From Diphasiastrum complanatum (lineage: Eukaryota; Streptophyta; Lycopodiopsida; Lycopodiales; Lycopodiaceae): 64,000 bases of DNA. The notes beneath the pieces were generated by a model. The model did no database searches, was not told the origin of the DNA, and saw only the letters and a list, made by a program, of their open reading frames with translations. Positions 34,655-44,411 of the stretch are shown here, one piece after another; the first letter of the stretch is position 1; every line of letters starts with the position of its first letter. A program made the position numbers and the translations under genes. The stretch spans positions 15,276,059 to 15,340,058 of the forward strand of contig CM055092.1 of the NCBI GenBank assembly GCA_029204225.1, given 5' to 3'.

Positions 34655-35257
34655 GTCAATCCCGATGAGTGCCTGGTTGCAGCGGCAGATCACGAGCCAG
34701 AGGTTGATTCAGACGATGCTGTTCGGCGTGCTCTGCGGGGTGATCCCGAGGATGATGCCGATGCCGATGAGACCACCACCCTCCCTGCTGACGTTCCATT
34801 GCCCTCCTCTGATGATGAGCCCACATATGATTCAGACGAGACGGTCGACCTAGCAGGGGATGGTCCACGTGCCCCACCCAGTACCCCCGCATCACGCCCC
34901 CTTTCAGATGATGGCTGGTCAGAGTTTGCGAGGGAGACAGAGGCTGTTGCCCAGAGACATATAGTGCAGAGACGACTCAGAGCATCACAGGCAGGCAGTT
35001 CCTCCCAGAGACCCCCCCGTGGCAGAGGGAGACCCCCAGGCAGGAGTGTACCACAGAGGGTTCCTTCTGGCAGACCCAGAGGCAGGCCAGCCAAGAGGGG
35101 ACGCACTGATGATTTTTCTAGTCGTCTCTTGGCAGGCGTTGGCCCAGACCTAGAGGAGTCCCAGATGCCTCCAGACTCCGAGCCAGACTTTGTGTTTGAC
35201 ACCCCTGCAGATGCATCTGGCATGCAGAGGGATGATTTGTTTAGCGCAGACTTGTAG
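34655..35257 (+). CDS. hAT transposase exon 7: acidic tail with AT-hooks
   Basis: It starts after TGTGCAG and ends at TAG (35,255-35,257). A long Asp/Glu-rich stretch is followed by a basic Arg/Gly/Pro region with RGRGRPPGR and GRPRGRPAKRGR. These are GRP-cored AT-hook-like motifs that could bind the minor groove and act as a nuclear signal. This tail lies after the dimerisation domain, where many plant hAT proteins stop. Confidence 0.8.
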   Translation, partial: VNPDECLVAAADHEPEVDSDDAVRRALRGDPEDDADADETTTLPADVPLPSSDDEPTYDSDETVDLAGDGPRAPPSTPASRPLSDDGWSEFARETEAVAQRHIVQRRLRASQAGSSSQRPPRGRGRPPGRSVPQRVPSGRPRGRPAKRGRTDDFSSRLLAGVGPDLEESQMPPDSEPDFVFDTPADASGMQRDDLFSADL

Positions 35258-35415
35258 ATATTGATACACATTTTAGCATCATGTATAGTGGCATCAGATG
35301 AGATGTATATATTTTTTTACAGTCTATTTGTGTCATGGCTAATTTATCGTGGTTGCTTACAAATGGTTAGCTCTGTGAAGTTTGAATGGTTAGTCAACAA
35401 TGGTTTGCTCCGTGC

Positions 35416-35530
<115 letters not shown>

Positions 35531-36487
35531 AGCACATCTGCATCTCATTCAAAACATATGCATCATGTTCAACCATTTAACATAAGACCCTAAACCCGAC
35601 ACCCCAACAAATGGCACAGTTCACACACAACACCCCAAACCCTAACAAATCACCCTAAACCCACAACCCCACAGCCATAACCATCAAAACAAGCCACAAG
35701 CATAATCATCATCCATAAACATCATTAACCCCACCCACGTCCTCATTGTGTCGTAGGCATTGCACCACAGGTATGTGCAGATTCAACATCAAAGCTGCAC
35801 TTGTGCAGCATACACTTAAACCTGCGTAGAATGTATTAATGGTCCAGGAATACAGGCGCGGGGGTTTGTGGAGCAGGTACTGTAAATTTTGACATCGTAT
35901 TGTAGCGAGTTGGAGTAGTGCCATAACTAATTAGTAAGTTGTTGAAGTTCATCCGGGAAGAAACCGATCCCCTAAACCAAGTCACAGTAGTGTATAGCTT
36001 GTCACTCTTCTGGTGAGCCCTAATTTCCCCCAAAGAATTCTGCTCCTGAGAGCTTGTCACTCTTCTGGTGAGCGTTCACCTTTCCCCAATCCTCTGGCGA
36101 GCATTCACTTCTAAACCTTGGCGCAGTAATATGTTTGCCATACAAACCTTCACTCGAAACCACTCTCAGATCTTTCTTTGCCGCTTTTTTGGAGCTTAGT
36201 TCCCAATGAACGTTCGTAATAATTTATGCTCACTGGCCATGGTTGTTTAGTAATACTGAGGTTATGAGAGGCATGGCCCAGTGGTTAGGTCTGTTGCAAA
36301 TATTTTTGGAAATTTTTTCGGTACTATTTTCCTATTTTTTAACAGGAGGGGGCAGGTGGGTGACGGGCACCCTCTGATAATTAATTCCGGGGGAAAAACA
36401 GGGGCCATAAATTGTTTTTATTTTGCTTTTGGGATGGGGGGCAGTGTAGGCAGGTGCCTGTATTTTTTTTTTTTTTGAAAAAAAAAA

Positions 36488-36532
36488 TTGGACGCGTCCG
36501 GACGCAGACGCACCCCTGGCGCATCAGCATCC

Positions 36533-36563
<31 letters not shown>

Positions 36564-36590
36564 CTTCCGGACGCGTGTCCGCGTCCGCCA
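36488..36590. repeat. GGACGC hexamer array, hAT right subterminal region
   Basis: GGACGCGTCC at the left of this stretch is followed further right by five tandem GGACGC units and then GCGTGTCCGCGTCC. The left subterminal region (31,360-31,460) has related GTCCG and GGACGCGTCC motifs in inverse order. In hAT elements such clusters are transposase-binding sites; the specific role here is inferred. Confidence 0.75.
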
Positions 36591-36611
36591 TCCGCTTCCT
36601 TAGATATGTAC

Positions 36612-38000
36612 CTTCGTGTATTTCTTTTCTATTGATAGTGATCATCACAATGGTTGGAATTTGTTGCGTGTATTGTGATATCCGTACTTTTCATTTGATT
36701 GATGACTTTTGTTTTAACTTTTTTGGCATTTGTGATCTTTTACTCTTGATGTGCTCTGGCTGCCTTATTTTCACTTTCTGGTGGCCTTACACTTGAGACC
36801 TAATTTCAAGTTTTCAAACTAATTACCTTGTCAAAATGAGGCCATGTTGCCTTTTTGAATACTATGTGAGGTTTCTAGTATCTTGTCTATGTCTTGGTAA
36901 CTATAGCTACTTTATTTTATTAATTTCTTTTTTCTTTCCTAGTCAACACTGGGTCTGACCAAGAGTATCTGAATTCTTTCGAAACCTATATAGCAACTTA
37001 TGCTTGGGTGCTGCAGCGTGTCTCGAGACATTAATAATGCTAGTTGGCTATGTTGTTTTATTTATTTAATTCTATATTATTGTTTTATTATAGATCTTTT
37101 GACTATTTTTTGTTGCGTTTATATTTTTTCTAAGATTTACATTATGACATGATTGTCATCTCAAATCAGGTTTGTGAATTTGGATTCATTTCAATCTCAC
37201 AAATAGACATATACTGTAGTTAGGTTTGCAAATTCCTAGTTCCAAAATTGGTTCACGTAAATGGTGATTGATTTATGAGGGTCCCAAGGGCAAAGTGGGA
37301 ATGAACTAAAATAATAGGAGGACCTGAATACAAATGATTGAAAGGAAGTATAATAACATGGGGGTAGATGTTGGAAGTATGACCTGTGCGTTCTTTCTTG
37401 CCTTTCCAACAAGTCCTGGTTGCATGATCTTGAAGTGCGCTGATCCAGGCAGTTAGGAAAGGAGCTATTCTGTAAAATTGAAGATAGCCATGTTCAACAA
37501 GAAGACAGCCCATGTGAAGACTTCTATGGCAGGGGTTGGAGAGGCACAATTCTATTTTACAACCCTTTAGTCGCTGGAAAAGCAAACCCATTCACAGCCC
37601 TTGATGCAATCAGCCCTGTGTAACCGTGCTCCACTGATGAGAAAGAAAGAAGAGCGATTCATCTTTGAACATGCATGAAGGCTTTGTTTTTGAACAAATG
37701 CAAGAGGTAATAATCTAAATGTGGCAGGTGTGACCATTGAAGGCTCTGATAAATGGAGTGAAAAGAAGTGTGAAAAAACGTTAAAATGCAGCGCTGCTCA
37801 TTGCCTTTTGAACACATGAAGAAGGTTTGCTACCCTGATCCTATGCTGCATTGAATGACTGCACCCCACCTGCAAGGACTTCACAGCTGTCTTGAAAATT
37901 TTGAAGCGACTCATTAGCATGACATTTCAAGGTAGATTTTCAAGTTGTTATGGAGGGAGTTGTGAAGAAGGTTGCAGATCTGTTACACGGGGGAAAGTGT
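36612..38000. other. No supported gene
   Basis: AT-rich sequence with no recognised coding block on either strand, including none for the missing helicase exon. Confidence 0.5.
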
Positions 38001-38524
38001 TGTTATGTGCCAAACCCATGCAAATAGCAATAACAATGGACTTATAGCTAGAAGCAAGAGAAATACAAAGCATTCATGATAGCATAACCACAAGAAGCAT
38101 AAAGCACAAGGATCTCCATGAAATCACATTAAAATTGGGTAGATATGGCATTACAAGCATTGAGTAGTGCATGAATGCATGTGGATTGGGCACATGAGAC
38201 CTAGCAAGGTGTTTTCCAAGGCTCAGACTCACAAAGGAGGAAGAGGAGACGGAGCTCCAAGTTCTCTAAATTTGCAAATGAGCCAAAGGATTCTCAAATG
38301 GTGTCACTTAAACATAACTATTTTGAAGGATAATTAGCCCTTGTTAAGTCTTATAAGTGTACTTGGGCCGTTCTTGGCCTATTATCCTTATTTAAGTACT
38401 TTGAGGGGTCTAAAGAGGGAACTGCCTTTATTATTAAGGCTAATAAGTCCTCTTGGGCTCAACAAAGATTACATTGGATATCATATTACATTTATGAGCA
38501 CTTATGTACTGGCAGTACATGACA
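38001..38524 (-). repeat. LTR, 524 bp, with adjacent polypurine tract
   Basis: Starts TGTTATGTGCC and ends GTACATGACA, short inverted ends as LTRs have. CTCCCCCTACTTA follows at 38,525-38,537 and is a polypurine tract in minus sense, so this is the 3' LTR of a minus-strand element whose body would lie to the right. No matching pol or second LTR was recognised there. It is related to 19,214-19,690. Confidence 0.7.
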
Positions 38525-38820
38525 CTCCCCCTACTTAAACATTTTTGTCCTAAAAAATGAAGATGCTTGTTTGATAAGCTTGAATGCTGTAGTTCTGTAA
38601 CCTAAGTAGTCATGGTTGAGGATGTCATGTCCAGTAGCTTGTTGTGTTGTTGCAGATCTCGAGCTGCTTGAATTATATCCATCTGATAGCTTAAGTCTGC
38701 AACCTATGTCCCCATTAAGAAAAATGATGGTCGAAGAAGAGGTTGATGAAGTATCGTATTGCCTTTTGGTAACTCAAATTTGCATGAAATAGGCAGGATT
38801 TATCACAACAATATCTTCTT

Positions 38821-38936
38821 TTGTCTACTTCTTCAACATCATGCCATCTTAGATGACTTATCCAATTTCCTTGGATTCTTGTCTACTTCTTCAACATCAT
38901 GCCATCTTAGATGACTTATCCAATTTCCTTGCATTT
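38821..38936. repeat. Tandem duplication, 58-bp unit, two copies
   Basis: The segment beginning TTGTCTACTTCTTCAACATC occurs at 38,821 and again at 38,879, identical over at least 53 bases. Such identity shows a recent local duplication. Confidence 0.9.
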
Positions 38937-39363
38937 GTTTTTTCTGACTTGAAATTTTTAAGAAAAGTTATGACATATCTTGTTTTCTAGCTCTAGTTTC
39001 TCCTGCATTAATATTCATATGCAAATCAATGTAGGTTTCCTTCTTGCAAATTCAGACTTGTTCTATTATAAATTTGACCTATCAAATCACTACCAATCAT
39101 TGATATGATCATATAGGCCGATAGAGCTTTCTTTTAGCTTTCTAGAGGTATTGAGTTTTTGTGATTTGGATCAATATCAAGGAAGATATGATCAAATTGT
39201 GGAACTGGGTCAAAATTGCTTGAATTTTGAAAATTTCTTTGCATTTCTTGTGTGAGAGAGAAGCACTTCAGTTTTTCATTTTGAGGTTCAGTTCTTTTGT
39301 AAATTTTTTTCATGCCCTTTAAATTGAAGTTACAGCTTTAGGAAAAAAAACCTAGCAAACACA

Positions 39364-40250
39364 ATGGCACCAAAAAAATCAAGCAATACTGAGGACCCTA
39401 GTGCTAGTGAGGTGAACAGTGGAACATAAGGAATATCGAATAAACACCTCCCTAATTCGAATCAAGTTCTATCTACTATGCATGATAGTGCCGAGCAGAG
39501 TAAACAAACAATGCAACAATTCCAACAAATGATGATCGTGATGATGGAACGCATCGAATCTACAGTAAGTAACATTAAAAAAAAAAACAGATGCCAATGC
39601 TACTCAAACTGTCCATGCTACTGAAGGAACAACTTTTGGGGCTTATAGTGGTGGTCACGACTTATCAAATTCATCCTCATTACAAGTTGTTGAGTATTCA
39701 ACTCAGGATGTTTGTAGCGAGGTTCAACAAAACAAGGGTAAACAGATTCTGCAATCAAGTAATGAATTGCAAATTAGAGATGGATCTAACAGAGATATGT
39801 CTAAACAATGTACTCAACAACAAACGAAAACTCACAATCAACGACATTTTATGGATATACGTGAGTATAAAGATAAAATTACCATGAAAAGTTCAATTAC
39901 ATCGAGGAATGATTGGATAAGTTGGATCGCTACTTTGTATTATTTGATAGACCTGATCCAACTATAATCATATATGTCACCGTTCATTTTGAAGCAGTAG
40001 CTTATAAGTGGTGGAAGCGAAGAGAAATGGTTTACCATCAGAGCCACTTGAAAGAGTGCATAATGAGCGAACAAATTGGGATCTATTCAAGAATGCTTGT
40101 ATCAGCACTTTCAAAAACCCGTTCCATGATGAGAACTTCAAGAAGTGGACAAAAATATGCCAAAAGGATTTGATTCAGGACTATAATTTTGAATTTTGGA
40201 GTTCAACTTTGAAATTTCCCGCCCTCGCAGAGGCGGATCATTTATGAAGG
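39364..40250 (+). pseudogene. Decayed Ty3/gypsy gag, plus strand
   Basis: ATG at 39,364 starts MAPKKSSNTEDP and soon reaches a stop. Further on, gag-like blocks appear over several frames: YKDKI, MDKLDRYFVLFDRPDP, KWWKRREM and NERTNWDLFKNACISTFK, the WW...W..F...F pattern of retrotransposon capsid domains. Many stops and shifts make it dead. No pol follows; minus-strand debris begins at about 40,400. Confidence 0.6.
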
Positions 40251-40397
40251 TTCATTCATTTGTTGAACATGCTTTTCCATTCCTTCTTTTGTTGATTCCA
40301 CCATTAGAATTGAGTTGCTTGAATCATTTGTTTCAACTTGCTCCTCATTTGAACCCACTTGACACCATTGCTCTGTACTTTTATTGCTCTGTTTTTG

Positions 40398-41370
40398 TCA
40401 GTTGACGTGACTTTGCAAATGCGATGGCTTATTGTGTGTGTATTGTCCTTCAATAGTCCTTCTTGCTTGATCTTGGACTTCTACGTCACTTGGAATTAGT
40501 TTAGGTGACATTTTCTTTGATGATTGTTCTTCTTCATCACTTAGCATTCCCGATTTATCCTTTGATGATGTTGATGAAGGATCATCGCTATCACTTGACT
40601 CATCATTTTTGAGCTGTCCAAAATTAGAAGTCTTTCCCAGTTGAACTCTTGAATTATTATGCTTTACTTGGACATTCGAATGATTATTCGTTGGTGCACT
40701 TTTGGCTATTGCAGATTCTTGGCTTGTTTCATTGAACCATTTCACTATATTTTCCCATTTGTCCTTTCGAAGCTTCTCTTCACAACTGATAGCCAATTGC
40801 ATCAAATGATCTAATGAACATGACACTGGCAATAATGTTAAGCTACGGTTGGAGTCGATCAAGACAATAATGAACATAAGTTGGCTCGTTTAGCGAATAA
40901 TATGGCAAAGTTTTATGGTACCTTTCGAATTGCCTTTTCAAATACTATTCGTAGTTGAGGTTCAAGTCATGGATAAAGCACATCACATTAGTCTTCTCAA
41001 TTGGAAAGAACATTTCTTGTCAAAAGGCTTCAATGGTATTTTGTCGGGACAATGACCAACAATTTCTTGAAGATGCCAATACTTCATGTTCCATCTAGTA
41101 TTCCCACCAAATAAGAGTAGGACCGTGAAGGTACTTTCCACCATTGTCAATAATTCTTGATCACTATATCGACATTTGGGAAAATAGAGCTGATAATTTT
41201 CCAACAATTGCGCAATAATAGGACTTGTTTGTCCATCAAACAATAGTAATGGAGAACCAAAATGGTTGTAAGAAGTGGCACAGTGACTAATATGTTGATC
41301 TCCAAGAGAGTTACCGATTTTGCTATTTTGATCAACGTGTTGCACAAAAGGTGAAGATTGTCCGTGCACC
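40398..41370 (-). pseudogene. Gag-like degenerate coding region, minus strand
   Basis: Two minus-strand frames (40,983 to about 41,370, and 40,398-40,877) read as one broken protein. The second has LDHLMQLAISCEEKLRKDKW, then a Ser/Asp/Lys-rich linker, like the end of a gypsy capsid domain before its zinc knuckle. No knuckle or pol is attached. It abuts the LINE endonuclease fragment near 41,370. Confidence 0.4.
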
Positions 41371-41537
41371 TGGCTCTCGTGAGTCTCCATGAAAAACAGT
41401 AGGTCTCGACCAGTGATAAAGTCAATCAGATCGCCTGCTGTAGAAGATGAGTGGATGCCATCACAGTTCCATACCCCAATCTGAAGATGGTATGGATGGG
41501 GCCCCGGGATGCTCCCAATCCCGGGGGCCCCGAATTC

Positions 41538-42967
41538 CTAGCTCTGGGAACTGCTAGGGGTGCCAGCAACAAACCGTATATGACCATCTCGATATATGAC
41601 CCGTCTACCAGTCTCTCGAGCCACCTGGAAGGCTTTGCGCCTCTCCTCAACCTGGATGTAGGTAAGATCGTCATCCATATATATGGTAGTGTCACGTAGC
41701 TGGGCTCTGCAGCGTAAAGCCTCTCTGCGGCTCATAGTTGCATCGAACCGCGGTTCGAACCTCGAACCACGGTTCGAACCTTCGAACCATTCGGACCCGG
41801 TTCGAACCGGAATTCGGTTTGAACCGGATTTAGGGCAAAAAGAAAAAAAAAAAAACCCCAAAAAGTCAAAAAAAACGTTTTGAATTTTTTTTTTTTTTTT
41901 TTTTCGGTTCGAACCGTTTTCCGATTCAAACTTGGCCTGCCGGTTCGAACCGGAAAGAATCGGTTCGAATTGGCCGGTTCGAATCGGGGTGTAACCTTGC
42001 TGCGGCTGCATAAGGATGTGAAGCGAATGACCAGTATAGCTGCATCTCTGGTGGTCCTCCAAGTTGTATCTAGCCCATCTGTCACATGTCCTAGAGTGGT
42101 CTCGAGAAATCTTGAAGCCTCAGCAATGGCATCTTGTGTATCCGGTATCCCACGAACCCTAATGTTATGGGCCTTTTGCTCCCTTGACCGCTCTTCTGAA
42201 ATAGTGGCTGAGATGACTGAGGAAATGGGGGCACTAGGCTTGGTGCCTTTCTTCAAGACCGTTGTCCATGAATCGTTATGCTGCTCAATTTTATTCTCAA
42301 GCTCTCGTATCATGGTGGTGGTCGATTCCGAGGCTGCAACCTGCTTAGTGTTGATCACTTGCTCCAATGAAGCGACTTTGGATTGCAACACAGTCTTCTC
42401 CTTGAGTAAGGAGACCACTATTCCTTTCAATTGTGTAAGTTCCTGTTTCAAAAGCTGGAAATCGGCTTTCATTTGGTCAGCTTCCCAGGAGGAAAATAGT
42501 TCGGTTGATTTGGAGGGAGTGTATGGGATGGGTGCTATAGATGGGGGGGCTGTGGGTTTTTGGGAAATAGGGGTAGGAAGGAGGCTGGTAGGGATGGCCA
42601 AAGCGATAGGATTGGAGATCGATGAAGACGAGGAAGAGGCAGAAGCAGAGGAAGAAGAAGGTGAAGACGAGGAAGACAGGTCAATAGGCAGCGAGGGGGA
42701 GGGTAGATCTGTAGGCAGCAAGGGGGGGGGGTAGATCTGCAGGCAGTTCTGTAGACAGCAGCGAGGGGGGTAGTTCCAATGAGCAGTGAGGGGTTGAGCC
42801 ATCAACGAGGGGGGGGCTAGTTTCAATGAGAGGGGAGGGGGATGAGATGGCATCCAGCAGGGGGGGGGGGGCGGGGGGGGGGGGAGATGAGGCGAGTGGG
42901 GAGCGGGTGGTTTGGCATGGAGGAAGAGGGGCTGTGGCACGAGGGGGGACAGCCCACGAGGAGCCAT
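41538..42967 (-). pseudogene. LINE ORF1 with coiled coil, interrupted by a MITE
   Basis: Before the MITE (42,967-42,008) the frame has a Pro/Ser-rich N terminus, a clear coiled coil (QLLKQELTQLKGIVVSLLKE and on), and NIRVRGIPDTQDAIAEA like the RRM start of L1 ORF1p. After the MITE (41,724-41,538) it resumes with REALRCRAQL, IYMDDDLTYIQVEERRKAF and GRRVIYRDGHIRF, like the L1 ORF1p C-terminal domain. The insertion plus target duplication adds 275 bases and breaks the frame. ORF1p would coat LINE RNA. Family placement is from remembered motifs. Confidence 0.6.
41733..41999. mobile_element. 267-bp hAT-like MITE with GGTTCGAACC palindromes
   Basis: Perfect 8-bp target duplication CTGCGGCT at 41,725-41,732 and 42,000-42,007. 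The left end is CATAGTTGCATCGAACCG; the right end inverted is CAAGGTTACACCCCGATTCG, an imperfect inverted repeat. Seven or more copies of the palindrome GGTTCGAACC or variants fill both arms around a T/A-rich middle. It has no coding capacity. It sits inside the LINE ORF1. Confidence 0.85.
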
Positions 42968-42999
42968 AAGGCAAGGCAGGGCGGACAGGTTTGGACAGG

Positions 43000-43215
43000 G
43001 CGGACTTACAGGGCGGACGGACAGGGCGGATCAGGTGCGGATCAATGCAGGGTGGGCCAGGAGGTACGGATCAGGTGCCATCACCACTATTGCTGGGCCA
43101 GGAGCGGATCAGGCAATGCAGGGCCAAGAGCGGATCAGGAGCGGGTCAGGAGCAGATCAGGAGCGGGCCAGGTACAGATCAGGTGCCATCACCACCATCG
43201 CAGGGCCAGGAGCGG

Positions 43216-43216
<1 letters not shown>
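43000..43216. repeat. Imperfect tandem repeats upstream of the LINE
   Basis: GGATCAGGTGCCATCACCAC recurs about 120 bases apart (near 43,068 and 43,186), with GGGCCAGGAGCGGATCAG after each. A smaller CAGGGCGGAC unit recurs near 43,000. In minus sense this is the LINE 5' leader region, where some LINEs have tandem promoter monomers. Confidence 0.65.

Positions 43217-43286
<70 letters not shown>
43217..43286. repeat. (GA)n microsatellite, 70 bp
   Basis: Perfect GA repeats at the outer end of the LINE leader. Confidence 0.97.
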
Positions 43287-43288
<2 letters not shown>

Positions 43289-43548
43289 GTATTAATGTCT
43301 TTTCCATGCCAAAAGGCACATAAGACAAAAAAAGTACATGTCAAGTATGTGGTAACCATGAGAACGTCTAAAACATTTCCAAAATTGTAATAAAGAAAAC
43401 ATCTAGTACAAACTAAGAAAAATACATAAATGAGAATGCTTGTGCAATATAGTCATATGTATCCATGTCAAGATAGCGGGTTTGTGCTGATGCTGAAGAA
43501 GGATGTAATGTGAGCTGTAGCATGAGGAAGCGCTGGAGCCCGCTGACG

Positions 43549-44061
43549 TCATTTGTGAGCATGAGCATGTATAGTGCGTCTCTGTGTAGGAGGTCTGGTG
43601 TGGCGTGTAACTCTCATGGTCGTTTGAGGCTGGGTGGTGCGTCGTCTTTGCGTCCTAGGTCTGGGAATGTCATCGCAATTGCTGTCAGTCATGTCTGCAT
43701 AAAGGCGTGATCTCCTTCGAGAGAAGAAGGATGTAATCTGAGACTGTGTGTCAGGATATGTATGTTGAGCTGTTTGACATAGGTCCTGACGTAGGAGGGA
43801 CATCTCACATATCATAAGTGCCACACATTGGGGTTCCTCATATGAGACAAGGGACCATAGTGTAACTGGTGTCTGATGAAAAAGGCAATGATATTGCCCT
43901 CTGATCTCATAGTAGACTGGACATGTGAATATGTCACAAGCCAGTCTCTCCAAGCTCGTGAATCCTAGAAGCCGGTGTGTAGAATGAACCTCCCAACCAT
44001 AGGCACCCCCTCCTTGAGTCCTTCTACCTGCTATTCCCGTCAACTGGCACATGGCATCCAC
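43549..44061 (-). CDS. Unrecognised 170-codon open frame
   Basis: An open minus-strand frame downstream of element A's polyprotein. It has a central part with Cys and His residues (LACDIFTCPVYYEIRGQYHC) and a basic Arg/Thr/Pro-rich tail (RPRTQRRRTTQPQTT). I do not recognise it. It may be part of A's LTR, another broken element, or a chance frame in low-AT DNA. Confidence 0.25.
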   Translation of the reverse strand: MDAMCQLTGIAGRRTQGGGAYGWEVHSTHRLLGFTSLERLACDIFTCPVYYEIRGQYHCLFHQTPVTLWSLVSYEEPQCVALMICEMSLLRQDLCQTAQHTYPDTQSQITSFFSRRRSRLYADMTDSNCDDIPRPRTQRRRTTQPQTTMRVTRHTRPPTQRRTIHAHAHK

Positions 44062-44098
44062 CTGTGGGTGATTAGTCCACTTGGCATGCCTAGCCCCT

Positions 44099-44411
44099 GT
44101 GACCTGTGAATACTGAGTGACTCATAGGGTACCACCCCCGTGCCCCGCCAAAGGCCTGTGACCCTCTTGGTCACCCCGACTACTTGCCGGCTAGCATCTC
44201 GTCACTGACGGCTAGGGTCTCGACGGTCAAGACACACCGCATCTCTGACAACTTGTCAGGCGGCCACACCGGGTCACTGCTCGTGACGCACCGGTCCCAA
44301 CTTGGGACTGAGGGTCCTCCTCGGTCACTGGCCCTTGCCAATACTTGGACTCAGGCCCTCTGGTGACCGGCCGTGCCAAGGTCATGATAGAGTCGTAATT
44401 GGACTCTAACA
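44099..44411 (-). repeat. 3' LTR (outer limit uncertain) of gypsy element A
   Basis: The right edge CTCTAACA at 44,404-44,411 abuts ATCCTTCCCTCCTCT, a polypurine tract in minus sense, so the LTR starts TGTTAGAG. The left limit is a guess at the TG at 44,099. The partner LTR is not in the window because A's 5' side is cut at about 55,770. Confidence 0.4.

Larger units (their letters stand above)
41371..42990 (-). mobile_element. LINE (L1-like) 5' part: ORF1 and endonuclease start
   Basis: On the minus strand, a coding region from about 42,967 to 41,538 encodes an L1-like ORF1 and is followed by the first codons of an endonuclease (IGVWNCDGI...GDLIDFI...METHES, 41,385-41,485). The rest of ORF2 is missing, replaced by unrelated gag-like sequence. 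LINEs usually lose their 5' ends, so a copy that keeps the 5' end and lacks the 3' end was cut later. A 267-bp MITE splits ORF1. Confidence 0.6.

Noticed and set aside
34690-35271. 193-codon minus-strand frame opposite the last transposase exon
   Set aside because: Shadow of the real plus-strand exon; biased composition keeps the opposite frame open.
38740-38760. GTTGATGAAG as the start of the missing helicase DEAD exon
   Set aside because: The following codons do not continue with the family sequence and no acceptor fits.
40983-41390. Endogenous pararetrovirus (caulimovirid) fragment
   Set aside because: No movement-protein or coat-protein motif could be recognised; the pieces fit decayed gag and LINE endonuclease better.
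41880-42734. 284-codon plus-strand frame over the LINE
   Set aside because: Shadow of the minus-strand ORF1, which has a coiled coil and L1-like motifs; part of it also runs through the MITE.
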